From JBMNPT01 sp050943735 (GTDB lineage Bacteria; Bacillota; Clostridia; Oscillospirales; RGIG577): a DNA stretch of 64,000 bases. This document shows positions 43,082-51,691 of this stretch, in pieces. How positions within the stretch are numbered: the stretch's first letter is position 1; each line of letters starts with the position of its first letter. The notes under the pieces were generated by a model. It was not told the DNA's origin. It saw only the letters and a program-made list of their open reading frames with translations, and made no database searches. The stretch is taken from NCBI GenBank assembly GCA_050943735.1, contig JBMNPT010000003.1:183343-247342 (forward strand), read 5' to 3'. A program made the translations under genes and the position numbers.

Positions 43082-43624
43082 TTATATCTCTTTGGTTTTT
43101 TCCTTTCTTTCAAACAACCATATAATGAGAGAAGCCAGTCCCACGCCAAACACAGCCCCTGCCAACACATCACTTGGATAGTGTACATAGAGGTACATTC
43201 GTGAAAAGGCAATCAATACTGCCAGAACCAAGGCCGGACCTCCCCAGCGCCGGTCCATTCGCCACAATACCGTCGCCGCTTCAAAGCTGCTCATGGTGTG
43301 TCCCGATGGAAAGGAAAAACTGTCCGGCGGCGGAACCGCCATCACCACATCCATTCCCGGCACCTGGCAGGGGCGCAGCCGTTGGACCACATTTTTCAGT
43401 CCCAGTTCACCCAAAAGCAATCCAGCCAACAGAGTGATCCCCAAAATCACACCCCATCGACGGGTCTTTTTTCGGGCCAACAATACCAACGTCACCACAA
43501 TCCAGACCATCCCGGCTTCTCCCAGCTGGGAAAAAAACGCCATAAGCCAGTCCAGAGGGGCGCATCGAAGCCCCTGCTGAATCGCGTCCAAAATTCCATT
43601 GTCCACTGCCATCAACCAGTCCAT
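43082..43624 (-). CDS. PAP2 family membrane phosphatase
   Basis: 180 residues with about five hydrophobic helices. The three phosphatase motifs are present: KNVVQRLRP, FPSGHTMSSFEA and SRMYLYVHYPSDVLAG, with the catalytic histidines in the second and third. Such enzymes dephosphorylate undecaprenyl pyrophosphate or phosphatidylglycerophosphate; the substrate is not determined here. Monocistronic or followed only by the shared terminator. Confidence 0.9.
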   Translation of the reverse strand: MDWLMAVDNGILDAIQQGLRCAPLDWLMAFFSQLGEAGMVWIVVTLVLLARKKTRRWGVILGITLLAGLLLGELGLKNVVQRLRPCQVPGMDVVMAVPPPDSFSFPSGHTMSSFEAATVLWRMDRRWGGPALVLAVLIAFSRMYLYVHYPSDVLAGAVFGVGLASLIIWLFERKEKTKEI

Positions 43625-43687
43625 GAATCTGCTCCTTCACTCGTCAATGGCTTCATTATATCACACCGTCTTTCTCTTCACAATCTT

Positions 43688-44632
43688 TTATCCTTCTCTC
43701 TCCAAATGAATGCCACTCAGGACGCCGCTCAACATCTCTGCCGATTCCCGAAGTCTCTGCTCTTCCGAAGCATCCAGAGGAATGCTCAGTACCCGCTCCA
43801 CTCCTCGCTGACCCACAATGGCAGGCATCCCCAGGCACAGTCCCTGCAATCCATATTGCCCTTCTGCAAGAGTGGAAACAGGCAATACGGTATGCTCATC
43901 CCGTACAATGGCCTGCAAGATCCGCAGCACCGAGCGGGCGATTCCATAATAGGTGGCTCCTTTCCCTTCGATGATGCGATAAGCACTGTTTTTTACCTCA
44001 TCATACAGCTGCGTCAAACTGTCCATGGGCACATTCACCAGCTGCGCAAAATCCCGCAAATCGATCCCGGATACATTGGCGCTGCTCCACACAACTAACT
44101 CACTGTCCCCATGCTCTCCCATGATAAAAGCATGGATGTTGCGTGCATCCACCCCCAGGCGTTCCCCCAGTAAATATTTCAGTCGCGCGGTGTCCAATAC
44201 CGTACCACTGCCCATCACCCTATGAGCAGGAAAACCCGACAGCTTCCAGGTAAAATAAGTGAGGATATCCACCGGATTGGAAATGACCAGTAAAATACAG
44301 GATTGATTCCGGCGTGTAATTTCTGGGATCATGGATGCAAAAATCTCCGCATTGCGGTGCAGCAGATCAATTCGGGTTTCGCCTGGCTTTTGTCCCGCCC
44401 CCGCCGCGATGATCACCACCGAACAGTCCGCTACATCATCATAGGTCCCTGCCCATACCTTCATGTGGGTGGCAAAGGGAATCCCATGGTTCAAATCCAT
44501 GGCCTCTCCCTGTGCTTTTTTCTCATTGACATCAATGAGCACCAGCTGGGAAAAGAGTCCGCTCCCCACCAGCGTAAAAGCTGTTGCGGCTCCCACATTG
44601 CCGCATCCGATAATCGCACATTTGGATAACAT
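43688..44632 (-). CDS. ldh: L-lactate dehydrogenase
   Basis: 314 residues from the ATG at 44632 with GGGAGG 7 bases upstream. The NAD site is IIGCGNVGAATAFTLV, AMDLNHGIPF and VISNPVDILTYFTWK are family blocks, and MGEHGDSELVVWS holds the proton-relay histidine. The Gln before LNHG-type malate specificity loop is not malate-like, favouring lactate, though lactate versus malate cannot be certain by eye. It reduces pyruvate to lactate in fermentation. Confidence 0.9.
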   Translation of the reverse strand: MLSKCAIIGCGNVGAATAFTLVGSGLFSQLVLIDVNEKKAQGEAMDLNHGIPFATHMKVWAGTYDDVADCSVVIIAAGAGQKPGETRIDLLHRNAEIFASMIPEITRRNQSCILLVISNPVDILTYFTWKLSGFPAHRVMGSGTVLDTARLKYLLGERLGVDARNIHAFIMGEHGDSELVVWSSANVSGIDLRDFAQLVNVPMDSLTQLYDEVKNSAYRIIEGKGATYYGIARSVLRILQAIVRDEHTVLPVSTLAEGQYGLQGLCLGMPAIVGQRGVERVLSIPLDASEEQRLRESAEMLSGVLSGIHLEREG

Positions 44633-44693
44633 GGTTTTTCCTCCCTGTTTTGAATCTATTGCCAGTATGCCCTGTGAAACGGGTGCTATTCCT

Positions 44694-44723
44694 TTGCGCA
44701 ACGGCCTTGCAATGTGATATAAT
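44694..44723 (+). promoter_or_regulatory. Sigma-A promoter of the sugar isomerase-like gene
   Basis: TTGCGC (44694-44699), 18-base spacer, TATAAT (44718-44723), 29 bases before the start. Confidence 0.6.
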
Positions 44724-44752
44724 AAAAAAAATAAAGGAAGGAAGGTTCTGCC

Positions 44753-45574
44753 ATGATTACAGCCATTACCGCCATTCACAGTGCCACCCCTCAAACACCA
44801 CTGGTTCTGCGTGGAGAATACCCTGACATGATTCGTCAGGCTGCCCAGATTGGCTACCAGGGAATTGAACTGCATCTATTGGACCCTCAACTCATCGATC
44901 AGGAAGCCATTGACCGGGCGTTGGAGGAAAATCACATCTCTCTGTGCGCCATCGGAACAGGTCCCTCCTATTCCCAGCAAGGCATCTACCTCACCCACCG
45001 AGATGCAGATATTCGAGCACAGGCGGTAGAACGAATGAAGAGCCATATCCGTCTGGCATCTCGCCATGGAGCAGTGGTCATCATTGGACTCATCAAAGGA
45101 ATGATGCGAGATTGTGGAGATCCCTCCCATTACCACCGCACTTTACAGGAGGGATTGGAACAGTGCCTTGCGCTGGCGGAAGAGTACAAAGTCACACTGG
45201 CGGTAGAGGTCATTGACCGGTATGAAACCGACTTCATTTATACCATCGACGAAGGACTGGAACTGCTGGACCGGTTCCGCTCTCCCCGTCTTACCCTCCA
45301 TCTGGACACCTTCCACATGAATCTGGAAGAAACCATCATCGGCGACGCCATCCGGCGGGCCAAAGGACATGTGGGCCATGTGCATCTGGCCGACAGCGAC
45401 CGCTGGTATCCCGGACACGCCCATTACGATTTTGCCGAAACGCTGACCGCACTAAAGGACATTGGCTACACCGGCGCAATTTCCATGGAGTGCCACGCAT
45501 ATCCCACTCCTCTGGAAGCCGCCCGCAAAGCCTATGAATACACCACCAACCTTTGCCGTCAACTGGGGATATAA
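44753..45574 (+). CDS. Sugar phosphate isomerase/epimerase family (xylose isomerase-like TIM barrel)
   Basis: 273 residues. The barrel pattern includes QAAQIGYQGIELHLLDP, LAVEVIDRYETDF (metal-ligand Glu), LTLHLDTFHMNLEE (Asp and His ligands), GHVHLADSDRW (His, Asp) and ISMECHAYPTP (last Glu). These match AP_endonuc_2 family epimerases acting on keto sugars or their phosphates. The exact sugar is unknown, and no transporter or kinase is adjacent. Confidence 0.82.
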   Translation: MITAITAIHSATPQTPLVLRGEYPDMIRQAAQIGYQGIELHLLDPQLIDQEAIDRALEENHISLCAIGTGPSYSQQGIYLTHRDADIRAQAVERMKSHIRLASRHGAVVIIGLIKGMMRDCGDPSHYHRTLQEGLEQCLALAEEYKVTLAVEVIDRYETDFIYTIDEGLELLDRFRSPRLTLHLDTFHMNLEETIIGDAIRRAKGHVGHVHLADSDRWYPGHAHYDFAETLTALKDIGYTGAISMECHAYPTPLEAARKAYEYTTNLCRQLGI

Positions 45575-45615
45575 AAAAGAAGACCGGGAATCCTATGATT
45601 CCCGGTTCTTTTTTT
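45573..45615. terminator. Bidirectional terminator between isomerase and shikimate kinase
   Basis: 10-bp stem ACCGGGAATC/GATTCCCGGT (45583-45592 with 45597-45606), CTAT loop, A-run before and T-run after. Confidence 0.8.
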
Positions 45616-46114
45616 ACAGCTTTTGCATGATATCAGACACTTCCTGGGCGATTTCCTCAATTCCCTTGTTCCGGCAGTCAATGACCACATCGGCATACCG
45701 GCTGTACAGCGGCGTACGCATATCATAGATTTCCCGTAATGTCATGGTGCCGCTTCCCGCCACTCCTCGCGTGGCCAGATTGGACAGTCTTTGCTCCACC
45801 GTTTCATAGGGCAGCTGCAAATATACCGCCACGCCATTTTCCTTGAGATGGTTCATGGATTTCTGGCTGAACACCGCACTTCCTCCAGTGGCAATCACCG
45901 TTTCACTGCACTGAGTGGATAAAATGGCCTCTTCTTCTGCCTGCAGCAAAAATTCCACCCCATCGGCATCCATGATCTCCTGCAATTTACGGTGCTGCAT
46001 CTCCTGAATCACAATATCCGTATCCAGGAAACGGTAGCCCATGGTTTTGGCCAATACCACTCCAATGGTACTTTTCCCGCATCCCGGCATTCCAATCAAT
46101 ACAACGTTCTTCAT
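45614..46114 (-). CDS. aroK: Shikimate kinase
   Basis: 166 residues from the ATG at 46114 with AAGGAG 6 bases upstream. Walker A GMPGCGKSTIG, the shikimate-binding DTDIVIQ, and IATGGSAVFSQKSM are in place, followed by the LID region with RGVAGSG. It makes shikimate 3-phosphate for aromatic amino acids. It stands apart from other aro genes. Confidence 0.92.
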   Translation of the reverse strand: MKNVVLIGMPGCGKSTIGVVLAKTMGYRFLDTDIVIQEMQHRKLQEIMDADGVEFLLQAEEEAILSTQCSETVIATGGSAVFSQKSMNHLKENGVAVYLQLPYETVEQRLSNLATRGVAGSGTMTLREIYDMRTPLYSRYADVVIDCRNKGIEEIAQEVSDIMQKL

Positions 46115-46296
46115 ACAAACTCCTTGCTGTGTTTTTACTAGCATCATACCACACCGTCATTTCCTTTGCAACTGCCTTGCATCAGGCGTTCATAAAAAAT
46201 TCATTTTCCATTTCTTGCTTTTATGCCCCATCTCCTTTATAATAAAATTATTATCGGCGGCAGTTTCCTGCCGCTTTTTTCAGGAGCGATCAATCT

Positions 46297-46785
46297 ATGC
46301 AAGCGATTTATGATACCTTTTTATGGCTGGGGGAAGAAGGCGCGCTACTGCTCATTTCCATGATTCCTCTCATTGAACTGCGTGGAGCCGTCATTGTAGG
46401 TACTGCCATGGACATGCCCTGGCAAGAAGTCTATTTGATCTCAGTCATCGGCAATATGTTGCCCATCCCCTTCATCATTCTCTTCGGACGGCATCTCTTT
46501 GCCCTTCTTCGCAAAACCCCTTTTCTGGCCCCCCTGTTTGCCAAATATGAAGCCAAACTAATGAAAAAATCAGATAAAGTCCTGCGATATTCTTTCTGGG
46601 GACTGGTACTATTCGTGGCTGTCCCCCTTCCAGGCACGGGAGCCTGGTCAGGCGCCGCCATTTCGGTGTTGCTGAATATGCGCCTTAAATATTCTCTGCC
46701 AGCCATCTTCCTGGGTGTCCTCATCGCGGGCATGCTCATGACATTGGGTTCTCAAGGAGTATTTGGAGCACTTCGACTTTTTTGA
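46297..46785 (+). CDS. Small multidrug export protein family (PF06695) membrane protein
   Basis: 162 residues with four to five hydrophobic helices. MIPLIELRGAVIVGTAMDMPW and VPLPGTGAWSGAAISVLLNM are the signature segments. Despite the family name, substrate and mechanism are uncertain. CAGGAGCG lies 7 bases before the ATG. A terminator follows directly. Confidence 0.85.
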   Translation: MQAIYDTFLWLGEEGALLLISMIPLIELRGAVIVGTAMDMPWQEVYLISVIGNMLPIPFIILFGRHLFALLRKTPFLAPLFAKYEAKLMKKSDKVLRYSFWGLVLFVAVPLPGTGAWSGAAISVLLNMRLKYSLPAIFLGVLIAGMLMTLGSQGVFGALRLF

Positions 46786-46792
46786 TCATTTT

Positions 46793-46829
46793 GAAAACTT
46801 CTGTGGCTTCCGCAGAAGTTTTCTTTTTT
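46793..46829 (+). terminator. Terminator after the small export protein gene
   Basis: 11-bp stem GAAAACTTCTG/CAGAAGTTTTC with 9-base loop, then TTTTTT. Confidence 0.8.
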
Positions 46830-46897
46830 CTCTTATAGGCAAGATTTGCCTCTTGTGATACAATAAAAGAAAGATGATATTTTCTCGAGGTGATTGC

Positions 46898-47368
46898 ATG
46901 AAAAAAATCCTGTTTATCTGCCACGGCAATATTTGCAGAAGCCCTCTGGCTGAATTTCTCTTCCGTCATATGGCGCAGCAGGCAGGCGTAGCCGATGAAT
47001 TCCCCTGTGCATCTGCCGCGGTCAGCCGAGAAGAGCTGGGCAATCCAGTCCACCCCGCAGTGCGCAAGCTGCTTGCTCGTGTTGGAATTTCCACTGCCGG
47101 GAAATCCGCCGTCCGGATTCAAAAGGACGACTATGAAAAGTATGATTTGCTGATCTGTATGGATCGTGGCAATATCATTCAACTGCGGCGTCTATTTGGA
47201 GCGGATCAGCAGCAGAAATGCCATCTGCTCATGGATTACACAGGAGTGTCTAATCAGGATGTGGACGACCCCTGGTACACCGGCGATTTTGAAAAAGCCT
47301 ATCAGGAAATTGAACAGGGATGCCAGGCATTGCTGCAATCCTTGCAGCATACTTGTGCGGAGGTTTGA
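46898..47368 (+). CDS. Low-molecular-weight protein-tyrosine phosphatase
   Basis: 156 residues from the ATG at 46898 with GAGGTG 6 bases upstream. The P-loop FICHGNICRSPLAEF has the CX5R nucleophile and arginine; the general-acid aspartate is in DVDDPWYTGDFE. Substrates may include tyrosine kinases of capsule synthesis or arginine-phosphorylated proteins. The deoxyinosine glycosylase gene starts 4 bases after its stop. Confidence 0.93.
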   Translation: MKKILFICHGNICRSPLAEFLFRHMAQQAGVADEFPCASAAVSREELGNPVHPAVRKLLARVGISTAGKSAVRIQKDDYEKYDLLICMDRGNIIQLRRLFGADQQQKCHLLMDYTGVSNQDVDDPWYTGDFEKAYQEIEQGCQALLQSLQHTCAEV

Positions 47369-47371
47369 CAT

Positions 47372-47905
47372 ATGCTGGAACATATCACCCACACACTGCC
47401 TCCGGTATTTGATGCAAATTCCCGTGTTCTCATTCTGGGAACCATGCCCTCTCCCAAATCCCGGGAGCAGGGCTTTTACTATGGACACCCACAAAATCGT
47501 TTCTGGCAGGTTCTGGCGCAATTGTGGGGAGAACCGCTTCCTCTCACCCCCAAAGATCGATTGGAATTTGTCCTTCGGCATCATTTGGCCCTGTGGGATG
47601 TGTTGGCCTCGTGTTTCATTGATGGAGCACTGGACAGTACCATCCGTCAACCGGAAGCCAACGATATTCCCTGGATTTTATCCCAGGCGCCTATCCGGCA
47701 CATCTGCACCACCGGAGGCAAAGCAGCACAACTATACAAACGATACTGTCTGCCTCAAACCGGCCTTCCCGCTTTGGAACTCCCTTCCACCAGCCCCGCC
47801 AACTGCCGCACCAAATTACCCCAGCTGGTAGAAGCCTACCGTCCCATCAAACAGCTGGCAGAATCGCCCTATGAAAATCTAACCAAAAGTTCACAATCTC
47901 TTTAA
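47372..47905 (+). CDS. DNA-deoxyinosine glycosylase / uracil-DNA glycosylase superfamily protein
   Basis: 177 residues. VLILGTMPSPKSREQGFYYGHPQNRFWQVL is the N-terminal block of the TIGR04274-type branch of the uracil-DNA glycosylase superfamily, with HLALWDVLASC and ELPSTSPANC following; the SPANC segment corresponds to motif 2. It excises deaminated bases such as hypoxanthine. It is co-transcribed with the phosphatase; GGAGG sits 8 bases before the ATG. The nearest terminator downstream is at 48109-48141. Confidence 0.88.
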   Translation: MLEHITHTLPPVFDANSRVLILGTMPSPKSREQGFYYGHPQNRFWQVLAQLWGEPLPLTPKDRLEFVLRHHLALWDVLASCFIDGALDSTIRQPEANDIPWILSQAPIRHICTTGGKAAQLYKRYCLPQTGLPALELPSTSPANCRTKLPQLVEAYRPIKQLAESPYENLTKSSQSL

Positions 47906-47932
47906 CCGGACTTCATCTATTTTTCACATTTC

Positions 47933-48141
47933 GCTGGTATAGTAAAACCATGGAAGATGAAATACCGGCAAGGACATACAGCCTGAAAAAATGTCCTTCC
48001 AGCCACATAGAATCACTTCTACCTCACTGCCATCCCCGCCGGAATGGAATACCGTCCCGGCGGCCCGGCAGACAAACAACTCTCCCCTTTTGGGGTTCTC
48101 CATACATGGCCTTCTGGCGGCGCCGCCGGAGGCTTTTTTTT
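47933..48141 (+). ncRNA. Candidate structured noncoding RNA (unassigned)
   Basis: The 320-base gap after the glycosylase gene holds an extended -10-like element (TGG before TATAGT, about 47933-47943) and, about 165 bases later, a strong GC-rich terminator. Between them are perfect hairpins: AAGGACAT/ATGTCCTT (about 47972-47999), CCGCCGG/CCCGGCGG type arms (about 48036-48066) and CCCC/GGGG. Ends CCATG and CATGG can also pair. No conserved coding frame is evident. Length is 6S-like but no family motif is recognised, and the hairpins could instead be part of the glycosylase mRNA 3' end. Confidence 0.35.
48109..48141 (+). terminator. Strong GC-rich intrinsic terminator
   Basis: GCCT plus CTGGCGG pairs with CCGCCGG plus AGGC around a very short loop, with one bulge, followed by eight T residues. 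Confidence 0.8.
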
Positions 48142-48184
48142 GCCCGCATTTTCTATTTTCCCACACAAAACAAATATTTTCAAC

Positions 48185-48221
48185 AAAAAAGCCATCCGTT
48201 CCCCACTCGGATGGCTTTTTT
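48185..48221. terminator. Terminator after the TrmO-like gene
   Basis: 14-bp perfect stem AAAAAAGCCATCCG/CGGATGGCTTTTTT with 9-base loop; on the minus strand it follows the stop codon by 3 bases. Confidence 0.8.
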
Positions 48222-48224
48222 TAT

Positions 48225-48926
48225 CTATTTGGTTAATTCATTCACCACTTCGCATACAATCAGGCAATTCCCCTCCACTCGGAACCGCACCTGCATTCCA
48301 GCAAATTCCATACCATATACCCGTTCCTCATCCTGCTGATACGAAGGCCTTGGGTCACAAGCCAATACCTGACGCAGCGCGACCCGTTTTCCGGGAGGAA
48401 CTTTTGCTTCCCATTCCGGCGGAATTTCCACCAGCAGCGCATCCTGACTGTGCTGCTGACCATAACTTCCCCTGGCCTCCGGGTGACTGTCAGTGTACGG
48501 CAAATAGGGCTTAATATCCAAAATGGGCGTTCCGTCCAACAAATCCGCTCCCGCCACATGCAATACACTCCCCCACTTTGGATGGCGTTCCACTTTCAGC
48601 AGACGGACCGAGGAAAGGCCAATGGGATTGGGCCGAAAGGGAGAGCGGCTGGCAAATACTCCCACTCTTGTATTTCCACCCAATCTGGGAGGACGTACGG
48701 TAGGAGACCACTGCTCCCGGATGGCCTGGGAAAAAAGCCATACCAGCCAGAGATGGGAATACTCCTCTATTCCTCGCAGAGAATCGGCGTTTCGATAGTC
48801 CGGCTCAAATACCACCACACCCCGCAGCTGATCCGCCAGACCACTTTGGCGGGGAATGCCAAACTTTTCTGAAAAATCGGTATGAATCCGTGCGATCACC
48901 TTCATGGGCGGAATTTCAAATCCCAT
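48225..48926 (-). CDS. trmO: TrmO-like tRNA (N6-threonylcarbamoyladenosine-37-N6)-methyltransferase
   Basis: 233 residues from the ATG at 48926 with GGGAGGG 6 bases upstream. VIARIHTDFSEKFGIPRQSGL, GIEEYSHLWLVWLF, RVGVFASRSPFRPNPIGLSSV and DLLDGTPILDIKPYLPYTDS are the ordered TsaA/YaeB blocks. The enzyme is a beta-barrel methyltransferase that N6-methylates t6A37 in tRNA-Thr using SAM. Monocistronic. Confidence 0.92.
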   Translation of the reverse strand: MGFEIPPMKVIARIHTDFSEKFGIPRQSGLADQLRGVVVFEPDYRNADSLRGIEEYSHLWLVWLFSQAIREQWSPTVRPPRLGGNTRVGVFASRSPFRPNPIGLSSVRLLKVERHPKWGSVLHVAGADLLDGTPILDIKPYLPYTDSHPEARGSYGQQHSQDALLVEIPPEWEAKVPPGKRVALRQVLACDPRPSYQQDEERVYGMEFAGMQVRFRVEGNCLIVCEVVNELTK

Positions 48927-48999
48927 CACTTTCCCTCCCTGCAAATCTCTGATTTTATTATACTTTTTTCCTTCTTTTCTGTCATCTCTCTTTTCATAA

Positions 49000-49026
49000 A
49001 AAAAGGACCGGATACCGGTCCTTTTT
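49000..49026. terminator. Terminator after the copper-amine-oxidase-domain gene
   Basis: 12-bp stem AAAAAGGACCGG/CCGGTCCTTTTT with ATA loop, usable on both strands. Confidence 0.8.
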
Positions 49027-49042
49027 CTCTGTGATTCATATT

Positions 49043-50098
49043 TCAACGGTCAAAATGCAATCCATCTTCCGCCTCGGTGATGGTGACATCCAACATTTCA
49101 AACATCTCCGCGGGAACCCATGTCACACCGGGATCTTCAATATAGGGAGCAGCACCATAATCCTGAGGACCTGTCATACCCACTGCATCAGGGATCTTAG
49201 TCACTCCATAAATGCCATTCTCCACCCCCGGTGTCACGTGTACCGAGAATTCCTCATTTTCCACTGTTATCAGTGCCTTGCCATCCTGCACTTCAAATCC
49301 AACATCCAGTCCCAGAGCTTCCGCTACCGCGCGCACAGGCACCATGGGAACCTGATTTTCTTCTCTCCAGGCCTGCTGCAGCTTTTCATCGCCCACATAA
49401 ATCGCGGAACCTACCTCGGGTTCCTCTTCTTCTGCCTTATCCAGCAAAATTACCGTCTTGGTACTGGTCTGTGCGGGATAGCTTTCCTGTACCTCGTCAT
49501 ACCAGGCCATAATGCGGTCGCCCTTTTGAATATCTGCCACTGTATAATGACGCTTGGTCAGATAATCATTGACTACGGCATCTGCTTCCACCGTCAGATG
49601 CAACCCACCATTGTCAGTGGTGATCCGAATACTTCCATCCTCATTTTGCTCTACCGCTTCCACAATGTGGTATTTGGGGCATGCCATATCCATGGGCATC
49701 TCTCCCACAAATACATATGCCTGGGTCTGGCCGGGCAGCGAATAAGTGGTGATGGGACTGTGATACACATACAATCCCTGACCTTCTACCAGCATGGTCT
49801 CCGGATTGCCTTCCACTGCGCGTCCGCCATCCACAAAACATGTATCTTCGTTGACCAGCATGACCAGTTCGCCATACCGTTCCGACTCCATCCACACTCG
49901 GGTAGCCTGTCCGTTTTCGTCCTTATCCACCTGTTTCACAGTGCCATAATACAGAACGCTGTCGGGCATGGTTACTGCTGCGTCCTCTTCTTCCACCGGG
50001 GACGAAATGGGTACTTCCTGTACAGCTCCCACCTGCATCAGCAGTCCGCATACCATAATACCGCTCAATGCCATGGCTGTCATTCGTTTCATGTTCAT
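49043..50098 (-). CDS. Secreted protein with C-terminal copper amine oxidase N-domain
   Basis: 351 residues from the ATG at 50098, 8 bases after AAAGGAG. A signal peptide (MTAMALSGIMVCGLLMQVGA) is followed by two beta-rich modules; the first has YYGTVKQVDKDENG. The last ~90 residues contain VPMVPVRAVAEALGLDVGFE, the hallmark of the Cu_amine_oxidN1 stalk domain widespread in Clostridia secreted proteins. It lacks oxidase catalytic sequence, so copper binding or amine oxidation should not be assumed. Probably a cell-wall or envelope protein. Confidence 0.8.
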   Translation of the reverse strand: MNMKRMTAMALSGIMVCGLLMQVGAVQEVPISSPVEEEDAAVTMPDSVLYYGTVKQVDKDENGQATRVWMESERYGELVMLVNEDTCFVDGGRAVEGNPETMLVEGQGLYVYHSPITTYSLPGQTQAYVFVGEMPMDMACPKYHIVEAVEQNEDGSIRITTDNGGLHLTVEADAVVNDYLTKRHYTVADIQKGDRIMAWYDEVQESYPAQTSTKTVILLDKAEEEEPEVGSAIYVGDEKLQQAWREENQVPMVPVRAVAEALGLDVGFEVQDGKALITVENEEFSVHVTPGVENGIYGVTKIPDAVGMTGPQDYGAAPYIEDPGVTWVPAEMFEMLDVTITEAEDGLHFDR

Positions 50099-50189
50099 GT
50101 TGGTCTCTCCTTTGCCATAAAATTTGCTCATTTTGGAGCTTCTATCAGGTTAGACGGTGGGCACAGGAGAAAAGTTCCTTTTCTACAAC

Positions 50190-51074
50190 TTAATTTTTAT
50201 CGCAAAAACATTTTGTCAATATTGTGAGAAATTCACGCAAAATCGGATTTTGTTCTCCAGATACATACACAGCCCCAAAAGACAGAGGCTCAAATTGGGG
50301 CAATGGAATATAGCGAAGTCCTGGCAAGTGAGCATGGGGAAAGTCAGTCAATATGGCAAAGGCATATCCCGCCGCCACCAATGTGTATACAACTTCCTGA
50401 TTGTCACAAAACAGCATTTGTCCCGGTCCTCTTCCTCCCACCACCTGACTCTGAATGAAAAACAAATCCTGTGGGCAAATGGGCGGATGACAGGTGGCGA
50501 TTCTTCCTGCTTTCTGCAGCTGTTCTACGGTCAATTCCTGATATTTTGCCAAAGGGTGTGTTTCACTGCACACGCAGACAGCTGGAGTACGTACCAGCTC
50601 CTGATAACAGGCATTTTTCAATGAGTGTTTCCCAAAGGAAAACATCACATGAATGTCCCCCTCTTCCAGCAGGTTTTCCATGGAATCAAAGGGAATCAGC
50701 CGCAACACAGGGAGTATGTCCTGCTGCAGCGTACGAAGTTTTTCCAACGCAGGGGTAATCAAACGCAGTTCTGTAGTATTTCGGCAACCAATGACCAGCC
50801 TTTGAGGAGTGTTCTCCCTGGATTCTTTCATTCTGGCCTTAGAAAGACCAGACAATTTCAAAATCTCACCCGCGTACTGTACAAATAAAAAACCTTCCTG
50901 GGTCAGACGTACACTTTTGCTGGTGCGATGAAATAGTTTGACCCCCAGTTCATCCTCCAAAGCGCTGATCTGATGACTGACAGCCGGCTGTGTAATCCGC
51001 AAAAATTCTCCCGCTTTGGAAAAATTCAGATAGTTTGCCACTGCCATAAAGCATTCCAATTGCGTTGTATTCAT
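50190..51074 (-). CDS. LysR family transcriptional regulator
   Basis: 294 residues. The N-terminal winged HTH is canonical: MNTTQLECFMAVANYLNFSKAGEFL, ITQPAVSHQISALEDELGVKLF and TSKSVRLTQEGFLF. The C-terminal periplasmic-binding-like effector domain follows. LysR proteins usually control a divergent gene; the divergent neighbour is the MarR-exporter operon 146 bases away, which is a possible target. Effector unknown. Confidence 0.94.
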   Translation of the reverse strand: MNTTQLECFMAVANYLNFSKAGEFLRITQPAVSHQISALEDELGVKLFHRTSKSVRLTQEGFLFVQYAGEILKLSGLSKARMKESRENTPQRLVIGCRNTTELRLITPALEKLRTLQQDILPVLRLIPFDSMENLLEEGDIHVMFSFGKHSLKNACYQELVRTPAVCVCSETHPLAKYQELTVEQLQKAGRIATCHPPICPQDLFFIQSQVVGGRGPGQMLFCDNQEVVYTLVAAGYAFAILTDFPHAHLPGLRYIPLPQFEPLSFGAVYVSGEQNPILREFLTILTKCFCDKN

Positions 51075-51220
51075 AAGCAGTCCCTCTCATATTATAATCA
51101 ATATCAATAAACATCTTTTATAGAATATAACATATTTGAATTTCACAATCAACTTCATTTGTGATATAAATAATAAGGAACAGAATTGTTGTATTTCAAA
51201 CAAATAAGTGAGGTGAAACC

Positions 51221-51691
51221 ATGCCGACAGTCAATCAAAATCAAATGATCCAAGACAACCGCCGGATCTGTATTCAAATGGAACAGTGGGCAAACCACTG
51301 TATGGAATCCTCTGGATTGACCGCTGTACAGGCCTATATTCTGCAATACATTCTGGGGCATTCCCAGACTGGCACTTCTCTGACAGCCATCCACCGAGAA
51401 CTGGGTTATTCCATGGCAGCACTTTCAGGTATGATCAAACGCCTACGGGAAAAAGGCTACATCCATGCGGAATGCTGCGAAGGAGATGATCGCTGCAAGC
51501 TGCTTTTCGTCACTCCCAAAGGAGAAGAAAACCGCCAAAAACTGGAACATCAAATTCAGACCATTCAAAGTCAGCTTTACGCATGCCTCTCTCCCGATGA
51601 ACTGATAACTTTGGATCATCTGCAAAAAAAATTGCTGCAAAATCTATCTACACTCACAGATCATACACCGAAGGAGGTATCTGAACCATGA
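51221..51691 (+). CDS. MarR family transcriptional regulator
   Basis: 156 residues. Helices with SGLTAVQAYILQYIL lead into the winged HTH LGYSMAALSGMIKRLREKGYIHAE and the wing GDDRCKLLFVTPKGEE. MarR repressors respond to small ligands. It overlaps the first ABC exporter gene by four bases (ATGA), so it is very likely the repressor of its own exporter operon. GAGGTG lies 5 bases before the ATG. Confidence 0.93.
   Translation: MPTVNQNQMIQDNRRICIQMEQWANHCMESSGLTAVQAYILQYILGHSQTGTSLTAIHRELGYSMAALSGMIKRLREKGYIHAECCEGDDRCKLLFVTPKGEENRQKLEHQIQTIQSQLYACLSPDELITLDHLQKKLLQNLSTLTDHTPKEVSEP

Noticed and set aside
47933..48141. SRP RNA, tmRNA or RNase P RNA
   Set aside because: None of their conserved sequence motifs were found; only an unassigned structured RNA is proposed.
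49031..50227. A 398-codon plus-strand open frame
   Set aside because: It is antisense to the secreted copper-amine-oxidase-domain gene, which has a signal peptide, ribosome binding site and terminator.
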